NCBI GenBank assembly: GCA_000969725.1
Contig: JXSR01S061125.1
DNA: 23,451 nt
Direction: 5' to 3' (one strand)
Source of the DNA: Ophiothrix spiculata
Lineage: Eukaryota; Echinodermata; Ophiuroidea; Amphilepidida; Ophiotrichidae
A program made the position numbers and the translations under genes. Positions 1 to 8,875 of the stretch are shown here, piece by piece. The notes below the pieces were generated by a model, which did not search any database, had not been told where the DNA came from, and saw nothing but the letters and a program-made list of their open reading frames with translations. How positions within the stretch are numbered: position 1 is the first letter of the stretch; each line of letters begins with the position of its first letter.

Positions 1-157
1 GGCAGCGCCCGCCCCGTGGCTTGGTATTGCTTGACTTTGGCTTGGGATGCGAGAGGTCCCGGGTTCGAGTCCCGCGTTCGAATGAGCTAAAATAGCCATT
101 TTTTGTGTAGGAATTTCCAAGAAGATAGGTTTTAAACGTCCCAGGGTTAGGGTTAAG
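1..157 (+). mobile_element. SINE-like repeat, copy 1 (left end outside window)
   Basis: The sequence at 62-72 is GGTTCGAGTCC, a perfect RNA polymerase III B-box as in a tRNA T-arm, preceded by degraded tRNA-like sequence. Downstream it runs into AGGAATTTCCAAGAAG and a tail reading CAGGGTTAGGGTTAAGG near 142-157. The same order (CATGGCAG-like segment, B-box, AAATTTCTAAGAAGTGG-like segment, TTAGGG-like tail) recurs at 7649-7903 and 8617-8846, so this is an interspersed family rather than a tRNA gene. The window starts inside the element. Family name unknown. Confidence 0.7.
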
Positions 158-206
158 GTATTTTCTGATTCTTTTGGATGACCTTAAATGAGTCTGATTC
201 ACCCCA

Positions 207-585
207 GGGGGGGTACTCAAAAAAAATTTGGTAGGTATGTGGTGATATCCGCGTTATCAACATAGGATCTTGTGGAACTGATTTATGGTCATAAAATAGG
301 GTCTATGGAACTGATTTTTCCCCCGAATTGAGGTCTCAGTAAATGCTTTTTTTCCATAAAAATGTGACTATTTTAGCTGAAAATCGCTCAAAATTAGGTT
401 GAAAACTTAAAATAAAATACACGTTTGAGTCATTGTCTTTGAAAATGGGGGTCTTTGGAACTGTAGTATAATCTTAAAATGAGCATCTTGGGGAACGGAA
501 GAGGAGGCTTGAAAAGGGGGGTTTGAAGGCGGCCCATACCCCGTACCTTCAGTCAATGTAAGTGCCCCCCCCCCCCCACCCCCCG
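207..585 (+). mobile_element. G-run bounded interspersed repeat, copy 1
   Basis: Begins with GGGGGGGTACTC and ends with AAGTGCCCCCCC, so its ends are roughly inverted (GGGGGGGTACTC against GGGGGGGCACTT). Inside, the phrase GGGTCTATGGAACTG recurs in variants near 265, 298 and 450, giving a degenerate internal periodicity. A clearly homologous copy in the opposite orientation lies at 21071-21434 and matches across nearly the whole length. There is no coding capacity. It is a non-autonomous repeat of unknown class; the minus-strand 71-codon ORF and the plus-strand ORF from 562 are incidental. Confidence 0.75.
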
Positions 586-671
586 GGCCTAAAATTTCTG
601 TCACCTGAGTGGAAAGGAACAAGATGGAAGAAGATATTTTTTAAAGGACTTAACAAGCTTCAACACTATAT

Positions 672-746
672 TGGCCAGGCCAAGGATCGAACCCACAATC
701 TCTTGATTACAAGTCCAATGCTCTATTCACTGCAGCACAATGCTCC
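672..746 (-). mobile_element. tRNA-Thr-like pseudogene or SINE head
   Basis: Read on the minus strand this gives a recognisable tRNA body: a D-arm region GCTGCAGTGAATAGAGC, an anticodon loop CTTGTAA (anticodon TGT, threonine), and a T-arm GTGGGTTCGATCCTTGG with the B-box core GTTCGATCC. The T-stem has wobble pairs and one mismatch, the anticodon stem has a mismatch, and the acceptor ends do not pair well. It is therefore a decayed tRNA-derived repeat rather than a working tRNA. It differs from the SINE-like family at 1-157. Confidence 0.6.
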
Positions 747-1256
747 ACAATCCATTAATTCAAGCATTGTAGAAATCAACAAGTTGTACTGATAAAGAAA
801 AGTTTGGGAACTTTCAACACCTTTCGTCTTGTAAGATTGAAAAATGAGGAAGGAAATGACACTTTAAAACAAATCCACAGATCATCAAGGTTTTAATTTG
901 AATTACACAAGAACTTGTCAACAAGATGAAACACAAAATAGAACTCCAAGGAATTCTGTATGGTGACTAATGGTGCAGCACGCAATTGAATACAATCATT
1001 CTGTAAGAAATTTCATATTTTACAAATAATATATTATGTGTATTAAGAAATATCATTTTGGAATTCCTTAAAAGTATATTGGATTTGAGAAATTATTTTG
1101 CTCAAATTTAACCTAAAATACCTACAATTCAGACCTATTCTAAAGGTGCTCTTGCAAAACACACCAATTGATTGTATATTGGAACAGCTACACTTCTAAC
1201 TTTTGAAAAGGATCGGTTAGTTCAGACCACCAGCATCTGATCAGCATCATTGTTGA
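747..1256. other. AT-rich spacer, no feature seen
   Basis: I see no long ORF, no strong inverted repeat and no tandem repeat here. Confidence 0.5.
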
Positions 1257-1634
1257 TTAAGGTGGCTTATAGCACAGATAGAATTCCTCTATTTATTTTT
1301 CTAATTTTTTGATATTATGGTGTTTTCAAATGTGCTGATCACATTTCTGAAATTACGTCACCGACTAGTTTTTGAGAAAAATCCATTTCAAAAACACTAT
1401 GTTTTACCACTTTTTACCATTGACTTCTATGGAAAAATCAAAATAAATCGGACAAAAACACTTATAATTAAAAACGGCTCTATTTTTTCTCTCTCTTTTT
1501 CACATATGTTTTGGTCCTTATATAGTTCTTTAAAAAAACGTAATAAAAAAATATGGTCACCGACTTACTTCTTGAGATATTAAGCAAAATTAAGCAAAAA
1601 ATTGGCAATTTTTTAGCAATAAGTAACACCTTAA
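1257..1634. mobile_element. TTAA-flanked MITE (GGTGGCTTAT ends)
   Basis: The left end reads TTAAGGTGGCTTATAGC. The right end, reverse-complemented, reads TTAAGGTGTTACTTATTGC. TTAA stands at both edges (1257-1260 and 1631-1634), the target duplication expected of piggyBac or Kolobok transposases. The 378-bp interior is AT-rich and non-coding; the 88-codon ORF at 1317-1583 lies inside and shows no known motif. The terminal repeat is short and imperfect (eight identical bases, then partial matches), so the boundaries are probable rather than certain. Confidence 0.6.
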
Positions 1635-1644
1635 GCACTGTGCG

Positions 1645-1719
1645 CTTTGAGCCCTGCGTCATCAGGAGTAACGCGCATGGTCTTATGCGTGAATATAAAA
1701 ATGACGCACGGCGTCAAAG
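1645..1719. other. 75-nt imperfect hairpin
   Basis: CTTTGAGCCCTGCGTCAT at the left pairs with ATGACGCACGGCGTCAAAG at the right with a few mismatches. A second stem, CGCGCAT against ATGCGTG, closes a six-base GGTCTT loop. The overall size and shape resemble a microRNA precursor, but it lies in a CpG-rich patch beside a MITE and could equally be a foldback remnant. No expression evidence is available from sequence. Confidence 0.5.
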
Positions 1720-2223
1720 TTGAATCTACGTACCTGCAGGGCTTCATTTTTGAGATGCTCGAGATTGATCGAGCGCTTTCGCGCATCTTAAAATCTTTTT
1801 AACAGCGCGGTTTATCGCGCGTCTTACAAATTCCTGGGTTTCTAAAAAATATTCGTTCTAAAATAATGGTTCGCCGAACGCAAAGAATTCAGTGGCAGAT
1901 GTTCAACGATCGAGAATAGGAGGCAACTTATTTTACATGTACACATCGCTAAGAGATTAATCTTTTATTGATATCGCTATTCAGTACAGGCGGTAGCTCA
2001 CCATTAATGTACAATTAGTAATACGAGAATGTACGATGAACGGAGACTTGATGATTGTTTACAAAGATTGCGCTTTCTGCACGATGTCAGCTGCAGCATA
2101 ACGACTTCCGGTTCATCGTTATTCCACATGTTTGTGTTTTCGATCGTGAATTTCATGGCTGCGAAGTTTGTTTTTAAAGACTGGAATTATGAAACAATTG
2201 GTTTCGAAATATCAGTGATAGAT
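1720..2223. other. CpG-rich patch and spacer, no gene recognised
   Basis: From about 1640 to 1920 CpG dinucleotides are dense (for example GATCGAGCGCTTTCGCGC and GCGCGGTTTATCGCGCG) against CpG-poor surroundings. A TATAAAAA word lies at 1694. A 70-codon plus-strand ORF starts at 2029 but matches nothing I recognise. This could be a young repeat or a small unmethylated regulatory segment; the sequence alone does not decide. Confidence 0.3.
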
Positions 2224-2261
2224 CAGAGAGGTGCTACCTAACGTTAATTGGCACCTCTCTG
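2224..2261. repeat. 11-bp hairpin
   Basis: CAGAGAGGTGC (2224-2234) is the exact reverse complement of GCACCTCTCTG (2251-2261), with a 16-base loop containing the near-palindrome TAACGTTA. Nothing coding is adjacent. It may be the relic of a small foldback. Confidence 0.7.
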
Positions 2262-2554
2262 GATAGATGGAGCAACATATGTTAGGTGTGGTGTAACCTG
2301 TGTAATAGCACCATGAGTGCCTTGCTGCTTAGACCAAATTCAAAAATTCTGGGTGGGTTGCAAAGGAAAACATGAGAACATACATAAACGGGACAAACTC
2401 GTCACGAAGCACAACGTGCGATGTCAAAAATAGATTGTGACATTAATGATATTGATTTATGGATAGCTAATCTGTGCAGAAGAAGTTCTGAATGCTTAGA
2501 TATACCTAAAGGCTAAACTTACAACAGAAATATTCATTCAAAAAGTATGAAATA

Positions 2555-2664
2555 GCTCTTCTTATTTACAAAACAGCTCTTCTTATTCATTCCAGAGGAG
2601 CTTTCCAGACCGCTCTTCTACCGCTCTTCTTGAGAACTCCAGAGGAGCGATTTACAGCTCTTCT
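2555..2664 (+). repeat. Cluster of five GCTCTTCT words
   Basis: GCTCTTCT occurs at 2555, 2576, 2612, 2623 and 2657, all on the same strand. The phrase TCCAGAGGAGC occurs twice (about 2591 and 2638), giving a 47-bp partial period. This is a degenerate local tandem repeat. No ORF runs through it convincingly. Confidence 0.65.
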
Positions 2665-3002
2665 GAAAATTTTAAAAATGCTGCTGGCTCAACATTTGCA
2701 TTCATACATTTAGTCCAGCTAGACTCATGAAGCTGAATATTGGGTGGAGTAATAGTCTTGAACCAGACTATCTTTAAACTTAACTGATGTTTGATAACTT
2801 GTATCAATAGTGCGATATCTATACCAGATAAGTTTATTACTGACTCAGTCTGACAGACTACGGCCAAGGACGAGCTTTGAACGCTTGCATCACATCGGTG
2901 AAACTCCTCGTGTGCTGGTGAAAACAAATTGCCCCAATCAAGCGCTAATCTATAGACTTCTGCCATGTACACCTTGTATCGTGCTGACTTGTTGACATCC
3001 AA

Positions 3003-3480
3003 CCGGGGAGGGGGGAGGGGGGACACAGCACTTGAATTCAAAAGTACGGGTATACATGTGCTAACCTTGGCAAATCAAGGGGCATTAAAGGTAGGATTTC
3101 TGTCAAATAAGGTCATTCAGTGTAAGAATCAAAAAATGCGTACGGATCTTTAAGTGAGAAGTATGGTTATGCAGTTTGCACCGAAATTCACGGCTCCCAG
3201 CTGAATTTCAGGCACTGAAATAAGGATGCATATTTTTCCTTGACCTTGACAGTTTAGGCCTCTTCAGATTGTATGGCCAGGCAGGAATGAGTGATAATAG
3301 GCCTAGGACAGAAAATAGGGAGTCATCAAGTGTGAGACTGCATGGGAAAAAAATAGGGGCATTGGGTGAAGCAGGTGTCATAAAACGGGGTCATTAGGTA
3401 GCAGCTTCGCTTAAAGGGGTCTATTGGTTGGCAGTTGCCATCCACCGACATATGGGAGTGCCCCTTTCGGACGTCCACTC
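3003..3480 (+). mobile_element. Second G-run repeat with GGGTCATT-type subrepeats
   Basis: Starts with a run of GGGG, GGGGGG and GGGGGG separated by single A bases (3003-3022) and ends with ATGGGAGTGCCCCTTTCGG, so G-runs at one end face C-runs at the other. Near the right end three units begin at 3356, 3387 and 3416 with GGGGCATTGGGT, GGGGTCATTAGGT and GGGGTCTATTGGTT, about 30 bp apart. The architecture resembles the 207-585 family, but the sequences are not obviously the same. Non-coding interspersed repeat; exact ends uncertain. Confidence 0.5.
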
Positions 3481-5074
3481 CTTTGCACCAACCTAGTCTA
3501 GCAATGCCAATGGCCAATAAAAAAAAGCTAGAATATAAAGCTTACAAAAGAAAATGGGTATTTTTGATCAAGAAATGGACCCGACATGGTTACGCAGAGA
3601 AATCTCACAATTTCAATATTTATGATATTTTTTCATGGTAAATGACCTAATTTGTTGAAAATACAAATTCTAAGAAACCAAAATTTTACCATACCGCAAA
3701 ATTGACCTCATTGACTTTTTTCACTCATTAACAACTTCGACTGGCGGAATCTCAAAATCGACTAAGCCGCAAAGATGTACCTATCGATGTACCACATCAC
3801 ATTTGTGTGAAACTTTGAAACCAAAGTTAAGTAACTCTGGTATAAATCTACAAAATATGACATTAAGCTTAAACATACCTGTGTGAAGCTATAGCCAATA
3901 AGGGGCTCCATTTCTGCACTTGGTATCACACCATACAACAGAAAAACAGTTAAAAATCAAGTCACAAGCACCTAGCGGCCATAGGCCAGTGCTACATGTT
4001 CTATTTTCAACATATTTCCACTGTTCTAATTCAATATCAAGCCAATTTCCTTGACGCAATTTTGTGACTTTTAAGCTTACTGTTACACCTATACTATGTA
4101 GACACAATGTTAACCTCCTGCAGGTATTTTCCTGAATTTCTTTACGCTACCGTGATTGACGCATGCACAAAAAATCTTTTCAAACACCCACTTATACCAT
4201 TGACAATCAAATTGGATACCAAGCATTGCCAAAAAATCTACAAAAAAGGGCACTGTAGTCCTATTCAAAATTTACCTCAAGAATTTGGGATTAACAAAAA
4301 GAATATGTCACCTTTAAGGTCGATTTGAAAAGAACTTTGATAATTCACAATGTAATCGCATTAACATTTTGAACGAAAAAAAAAAGTATTCTGCTTTTGA
4401 CTTAGCTCAAAAGAATTAATGGCACTAGCAATAAATGAAGTGCATTCATTATTCAATGATTTTCCAACTGAACCCTCTCCTGAGTAATTGCAAACTTCTA
4501 AATACCCTGGTACTCGAAATTAAAGAGGCAATTCATGATCAACTTTTCATCATCAAGGTCATGTCTATCAAATTGAGTTTTTTGGCTAGTAAAAATCCTT
4601 GACTGGTTTATTTTACAATCCCCAAACCATTCTTTCAGATGCGCTTGCATTTTTGAGAAAAGTGAGAAATGTGAAATAAGAAAAATGTATATTTTGGTCA
4701 ACCAACTTTGATCAATTAGATTTTTTTGAGAAAAAATGTATCTTAATGAAACAAATACTGATTCAATGGTGTAAAGATTGCCTTTCATAAAATAACATGT
4801 GTGGTAGCCAATTTCATTTGGTTTAAAATATAAGGGTGGTCAGAAATCATTAAATAATATAAAATTTTGTGGTATTTATCATTTATCAGACAAACAGTTT
4901 TTTCTGTATGAATACTCATATTTTTCTGCTTTTACTAACTTTACATAAATAAGTATGTAATTTCATTCCTCATTAAATTTCCTCCCTTTTTTTGCTAACT
5001 TTTACTTAAATAAGTCAACTGAGTCAACTGATGAACATTTTCAAATGTAAATGCAAAATTGTGTCAGTAACATA
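3481..5074. other. AT-rich stretch without recognised genes
   Basis: Only short ORFs (72, 73 and 96 codons) occur, with no motifs I know. A weak direct repeat links 4921-4955 (TTTTACTAACTTTACATAAATAAGT-like) with 4985-5015. CACCTTTAAGG near 4310 resembles one end of a TTAA-flanked MITE, but I could not find a partner end. Confidence 0.4.
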
Positions 5075-5352
5075 TACCCCGTTCAGGCAGAGCCAAATAG
5101 TCATGTTTAGTCTTCTTTAGTCGTTTTTAGAGTTATATCGAGTTCAAAATTCGCTTATGTGTGAACAGTTCAAGCCAACTCAGGTCATCTTTCAAAAAAA
5201 TGTCATACATCAAATTTTTAACTTGCTAAAAAGTCCTGTTAGTAAGCCAATGTAACACGACTAACAGGCATGAAAAAAGGGTTTGGAAAAAAAAAAGCTG
5301 AAAGGGCTTATAATTGATAACTCTGGGAAAGGAAGGTGGGCATAGCCAACCA

Positions 5353-5374
5353 GGCGAGCGGTTTGCCGCTCGCC
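5353..5374. repeat. Perfect 9-bp GC hairpin
   Basis: GGCGAGCGG (5353-5361) pairs exactly with CCGCTCGCC (5366-5374) across a TTTG loop. It sits in a short GC-rich island (5340-5410) that contrasts with AT-rich sequence on both sides and includes GGGGTCCAGGGGCCCG. It looks like part of a repeat inserted into the surrounding element. Confidence 0.7.
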
Positions 5375-6088
5375 CCTAACGGATGGGGTCCAGGGGCCCG
5401 CCTTTTGCGGCATATAAAAATGCGGATTTTAGAGTAAAAAAAATGAAACAGGGCAAATCAAAAAAAAATTACAATTTTTTTTTTTTTCAAATGCCTGGAC
5501 TTAAGACGACTTTCCATAAGTGTGAACACCTGTCGTTGTTAGGCGAGTTGAATTTGTGTTTACTTCCCCTGAGCATTGACCTGCAGCATATGTCATTTCC
5601 ACAAATTATAAGTCTTGAGTTCATTTCAATTCGACTTCAACATCGTAGCGTGTGTGACCATCGTAAGTCGGGTTACTTGGATTTTTAAAAAAAAATCTAA
5701 AACTGTCAAAGACTTTCGATATGAGTTTAAAACAAACCTTTTAGAAACATATACTTTAAAATCTCAATATAGTGCCCCTTTTCCCAGTTGCCATTTTGTG
5801 CCATATTTTTTATATGGTATATAAGATAAGAAATTGATTGCCTGTGTCTGATATATAACGAATGTAACTTACATTTTAACATCTGATTAGTGATGTAGAC
5901 CTGTTGGTATTGTGGTAAGGAACATGTTTATGGGCAAACCATGAGGTGCACTATATCGAGATTTTAAAGTACTTAAACTTACTCGTATCTACAATATACA
6001 ACACATGTACTATTAGATATTTTGTTTTTGAAGTTTTGGGCATGTCTTGTTTTATGCATCTGATTTGTATGTGTTATAGGACTTTCTC

Positions 6089-6330
6089 CTATTATTGAAG
6101 TCATTAAATTTCCTACAAATTATGAAATTTTGAACGCAACAAATGCGTAGAGTAAACAAGCGTCTCACCTCACGCAGTACGACAGACTTTTCTTTTCACG
6201 CAATCACCGTGCAAGCAACCAATCAAGATACGCGCTGTGCATTTTCATTACTGATGCGTAGTCGCACACGCTCTCATCATATGAACCCTGCAGATTTGAT
6301 TTGTAGGAAATTTAATGATTTCAATAATAG
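6089..6330. mobile_element. Foldback element with 32-bp inverted arms
   Basis: The left arm, 6089-6120, begins CTATTATTGAAGTCATT. The right arm, 6299-6330, is its reverse complement with one mismatch in 32. The 178-bp interior is CpG-richer than the flanks (CACGCAGTACGACAG, GCGTAGTCGCACACG) and contains a CCAATCA box at 6219. I see no clear target duplication. The near-identity of the arms suggests a recent event or ongoing pairing constraint. Confidence 0.75.
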
Positions 6331-6561
6331 TAATGTGTTTTTAGGCCCTACTTTGAGATGGCCCATTCAGGCCTTTTACTACCTCCTCAATATCATTCTT
6401 TTGGTGTATTAAATGTATAATTTTATTTGTTCTTGCTCTGTTCAATGTATTTGAGTGTGATATTGGAATAAATTGATTGATTGACTTCCATGGTCGGGTT
6501 TGAAATTTAAATGAACTCAATGTCCACTTACGACGACTTTTGTGTGTGTCTGAATGGGGTA

Positions 6562-6905
6562 TTGTAGAGAAAGTCACCCACATATGCCATTAAAAAAATT
6601 ACAAATTTGGGAACATTTGGTGCAATCCTTAGTAGCAAATATATTTCAATGATTTATACACAAAAAATTTAAAACCCCACCATTTACACATCAAAATATA
6701 ATCCTGGTCTACCCCTTTAACCATTTTTTCCCAGCCTGCGTCTAGAGTCATTAGTAAGCAAGATTGTCAAATGATAATATCAAATTAATATCTGGTATAC
6801 AAAGATTATTCTAACCACACAATAGATTTCGGGTTGACTTTGGAATAAGTCAAAAATTCTTTATTGTCCAAGTTGCCCATGGCAATAGAGCAGAAAATAT
6901 GACTA
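6562..6905. other. AT-rich spacer
   Basis: No ORF, hairpin or repeat that I can support. Confidence 0.4.
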
Positions 6906-7283
6906 TACGTGTCCATTCATATCGAATCAGCTGTAAATGTGGCAAACTTTATTTTGCGCTGCCGAAATTGAATTTATCGCAAATTCACTATCTTAATGCT
7001 TGCTTCAAAACAATTGCAAAGTTAAATTTCAAGAAGATGATCTAAAATATGAAATATATGTAACAGAAAACATAGGGCTTCCTGATATTTGAGCCCATTT
7101 ATCTCAGACTCGTGTTTTACCTTAAACTCAGTGACAACCTGGACCGTAACTTGACTTTTGGAAGCCGAGTTAAGTTCAATAAGATGCCATTTTTATCCAT
7201 GGTCTTTGCAATATTTCAAACAGTGATAATGACTATAATGCAGAGACTGCATTTGCAGCTGGTTTGAGATGAAGGGTCACATA
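6906..7283 (+). mobile_element. TA-flanked MITE family, copy A (complete)
   Basis: The left end is TACGTGTCCATTC and then CAGCTGTAAATG. The right end, reverse-complemented, gives TATGTGACCCTTCATCTCAAA and then CCAGCTGCAAATGC. The terminal inverted repeat is thus about 35 bp. The interior matches the reverse complement of 7921-8324 along its length (for example CAAATTCACTATCTTAATGC and the GGACCGTAACTTGACTTTTGG region). The family is non-coding, about 380-405 bp long, and TA-flanked, which suggests but does not prove a Tc1/mariner-type mobiliser. Confidence 0.8.
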
Positions 7284-7350
7284 TGTGACTGTACACCACA
7301 AACAAGCAGTAAATGCGGCAACCTTCTTTTTGCGCTACATGTGAAAATAC
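7282..7350 (+). mobile_element. TA-flanked MITE family, copy C (left fragment)
   Basis: Starts TATGTGACTGTACACC and continues AGCAGTAAATGCGGCAACCTTC to about GTGAAAATACC, matching the left end of the family, then similarity stops. It shares the central TA with the right end of copy A, forming the palindrome TCACATATGTGA at 7277-7288. The two elements are therefore directly abutting. Confidence 0.75.
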
Positions 7351-7648
7351 CAAGGAATACATTCCACAAATCAATCAGTGTGTAGAAGTGTATGTCTTAT
7401 TTCATCACTTATACTTTTTTTATTAAAACTTGTGAGTCAAAAACTTCAAACAAACAAAATAATAGCCTAATCGAGTGCAACGTTTTTGTACTGAGTAAAA
7501 CTCAGATGGAGAGAAGATTTTTATCTTGGTTTTTAACACATATTTCTTTTGTTTTGGATGTTAGAGCCTGATAGAAGACACTTCAAAGGTAACATTTCTG
7601 ATAAAATTAGAAATTCGTCCTTGGACATGATAATTAACTAAGCTCAGC
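7351..7648. other. AT-rich spacer
   Basis: No supported gene or repeat; a short palindrome CTGAGTAAAACTCAG lies near 7490. Confidence 0.4.
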
Positions 7649-7903
7649 CTAACCCTATAACCCCACTGAATCTCACAATATCCCATTCCACAAAGTTAAG
7701 AAATTCGCTCAAGTCCAAATACGTCATAGACCCGAGTTAACTATGATCACGAAAGCGCAGCCATGGCAGCGTCTGCTCAGTGGCTTGACATAGTGGTAGT
7801 TGGATCAGCAAGCGGGAGGTCCCCGGTTCGAATCCAGGTGAAAACCCACGATTTTTGACTCGCAAATGTTAATGAAGAAGTGGTCAAAAGTGTTAGGGTT
7901 AGA
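7649..7903 (+). mobile_element. SINE-like repeat, copy 2 (complete)
   Basis: The left end is CTAACCCTATAACCCCACTG and the right end is GTGTTAGGGTTAG, so the termini are inverted telomere-like words. A perfect B-box, GGTTCGAATCC, lies at 7825-7835 after tRNA-like sequence (GCTCAGTGGCTTGACATAG, then GCAAGCGGGAGG). Segments ACTGAATCTCA, CCCATTCCACAA, GTTAAGAAA, GCCATGGCAG and AAGAAGTGG are shared with copy 3 at 8617-8846. It is about 255 bp and non-coding. Confidence 0.75.
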
Positions 7904-7920
7904 TGAACCATATCACGTAA

Positions 7921-8324
7921 TATGTGACCGTCCATCCCAAACCAGCCGTAAATGCTACCTCTTGTCATTTTCACTTTCTTACATATTTGCAAAGACCATG
8001 CTTTAAGGATTAAAATGACACCTTAAAGAACTTCACACAATTTCCAGAAGTCAAGTTATGGTCCATCAAAGGTTGTTAGGGAGTAAAACGTATACTCAGA
8101 TAAACGCTTTCAAAGATCAGTAAGCCCTATATTTTCTGCTGATTGTCTTAAAAATATTCAGATTTATTTCACATTTCCTATCATTTTCTGCTGGTATTTT
8201 GTAGTAAGCACAAGGATTGAGAATCTGTCAAAAAATCACATTTCAGCAAATTCGCGACCTTGACATGTATTTTCACCTGTTGCCAAAATGAAGTTTCTGC
8301 CATTTACAGCTGGACAACCACATC
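7921..8324 (-). mobile_element. TA-flanked MITE family, copy B (complete, inverted)
   Basis: Begins TATGTGACCGTCCATCCC and AGCCGTAAATGC; ends CATTTACAGCTGGACAACCACA, the degenerate inverted counterpart. Reverse-complemented, the interior aligns with copy A and, for the first 200 bases or so, with copy D at 18951. It begins 17 bp after the end of SINE-like copy 2. No ORF of note. Confidence 0.8.
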
Positions 8325-8394
8325 AGGCCTGAGCCACATAGGAACACACTAGGCATATAGGAAAAGCCAGCATGGTCAGTTTGCTATCTACTCC

Positions 8395-8473
8395 TGATAG
8401 CACAGTTTCTCAAGGTGCAGTGTGTTGCTATCCATGATCGTGCAGTCTCGCAAGATATAGTGTGTTGCTACCC
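8395..8473 (+). repeat. 40-bp tandem duplication
   Basis: Two units start at 8395 (TGATAGCACAGTTTCTCAAG) and 8435 (TGATCGTGCAGTCTCGCAAG), each ending GTGTGTTGCTA. Divergence is about one base in five. Non-coding. Confidence 0.75.
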
Positions 8474-8616
8474 TCATCTTATTTTACCTAAAAACTTATA
8501 AACATGAACAATACAAAGCATTTTTGGATAAAGTTTATTCATAATCTACAGTAATGCTTTTCGAAATGATTGCTTGACAATTACATTTAACTTCAAGTTG
8601 TAATTTTGAATGCTCT

Positions 8617-8846
8617 TTAACCCTAACCCACTGAATCTCATAACCCATTCCACAAGTTAAGAAAATCTCCTCCCAAGATGTCCGACTGGAGTATGTTAGG
8701 ATCAAAATATCGCTGCCATGGCAGGGTGTACTCAGTGCAATGATTATTGGAATGTGGTGCAATAGGTCCCAAGTTCAAATCCAGATGAAAATCTCCCACT
8801 TTTTAAAATGCAAATTTCTAAGAAGTGGCCAAAACTCTTAGGGTTG
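8617..8846 (+). mobile_element. SINE-like repeat, copy 3 (complete)
   Basis: The left end is TTAACCCTAACCCACTGAAT and the right end is CTCTTAGGGTTGAG. The B-box at 8772-8782 is decayed by one base (AGTTCAAATCC). Shared blocks with copy 2 include ACTGAATCTCA, CCATTCCACAAGTTAAG, GCCATGGCAG, and with copies 1 and 2 the AAATTTCTAAGAAG block before the tail. Copy 3 is slightly shorter than copy 2. Confidence 0.75.
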
Positions 8847-8875
8847 AGCATCTGCAGCAAACACATACTGTAAGC

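Larger units (their letters stand above)
5075..6561. mobile_element. Possible 1.5 kb element with CCCCGTTCAG inverted ends
   Basis: The left end reads TACCCCGTTCAGGCAGAGCC. The right end, reverse-complemented, reads TACCCCATTCAGACACACAC. TA stands outside each CCCC, consistent with a TA target duplication. About 23 of the first 28 bases agree with one gap. The interior holds repeated AAGTCG/CGACTT words and GTGTGAAC motifs (5160, 5520), a hairpin at 5353-5374 and a foldback at 6089-6330, so it would be a composite. No transposase is encoded. The alternative is that two related but independent ends face each other by chance. Confidence 0.4.

Noticed and set aside
2652..3041. Longest minus-strand ORF (129 codons)
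   Set aside because: No recognised domain and no supporting splice or promoter context; its upstream end enters the G-run of a repeat. About the length expected by chance in 23 kb.
4290..4325. End of another TTAA MITE (CACCTTTAAGG)
   Set aside because: No partner end with a matching inverted repeat could be found within about 1 kb.
7825..7835. Intact tRNA gene at the perfect B-box
   Set aside because: Acceptor and D-arm pairing are absent and the same body recurs in two other copies, so it is a SINE-like repeat.
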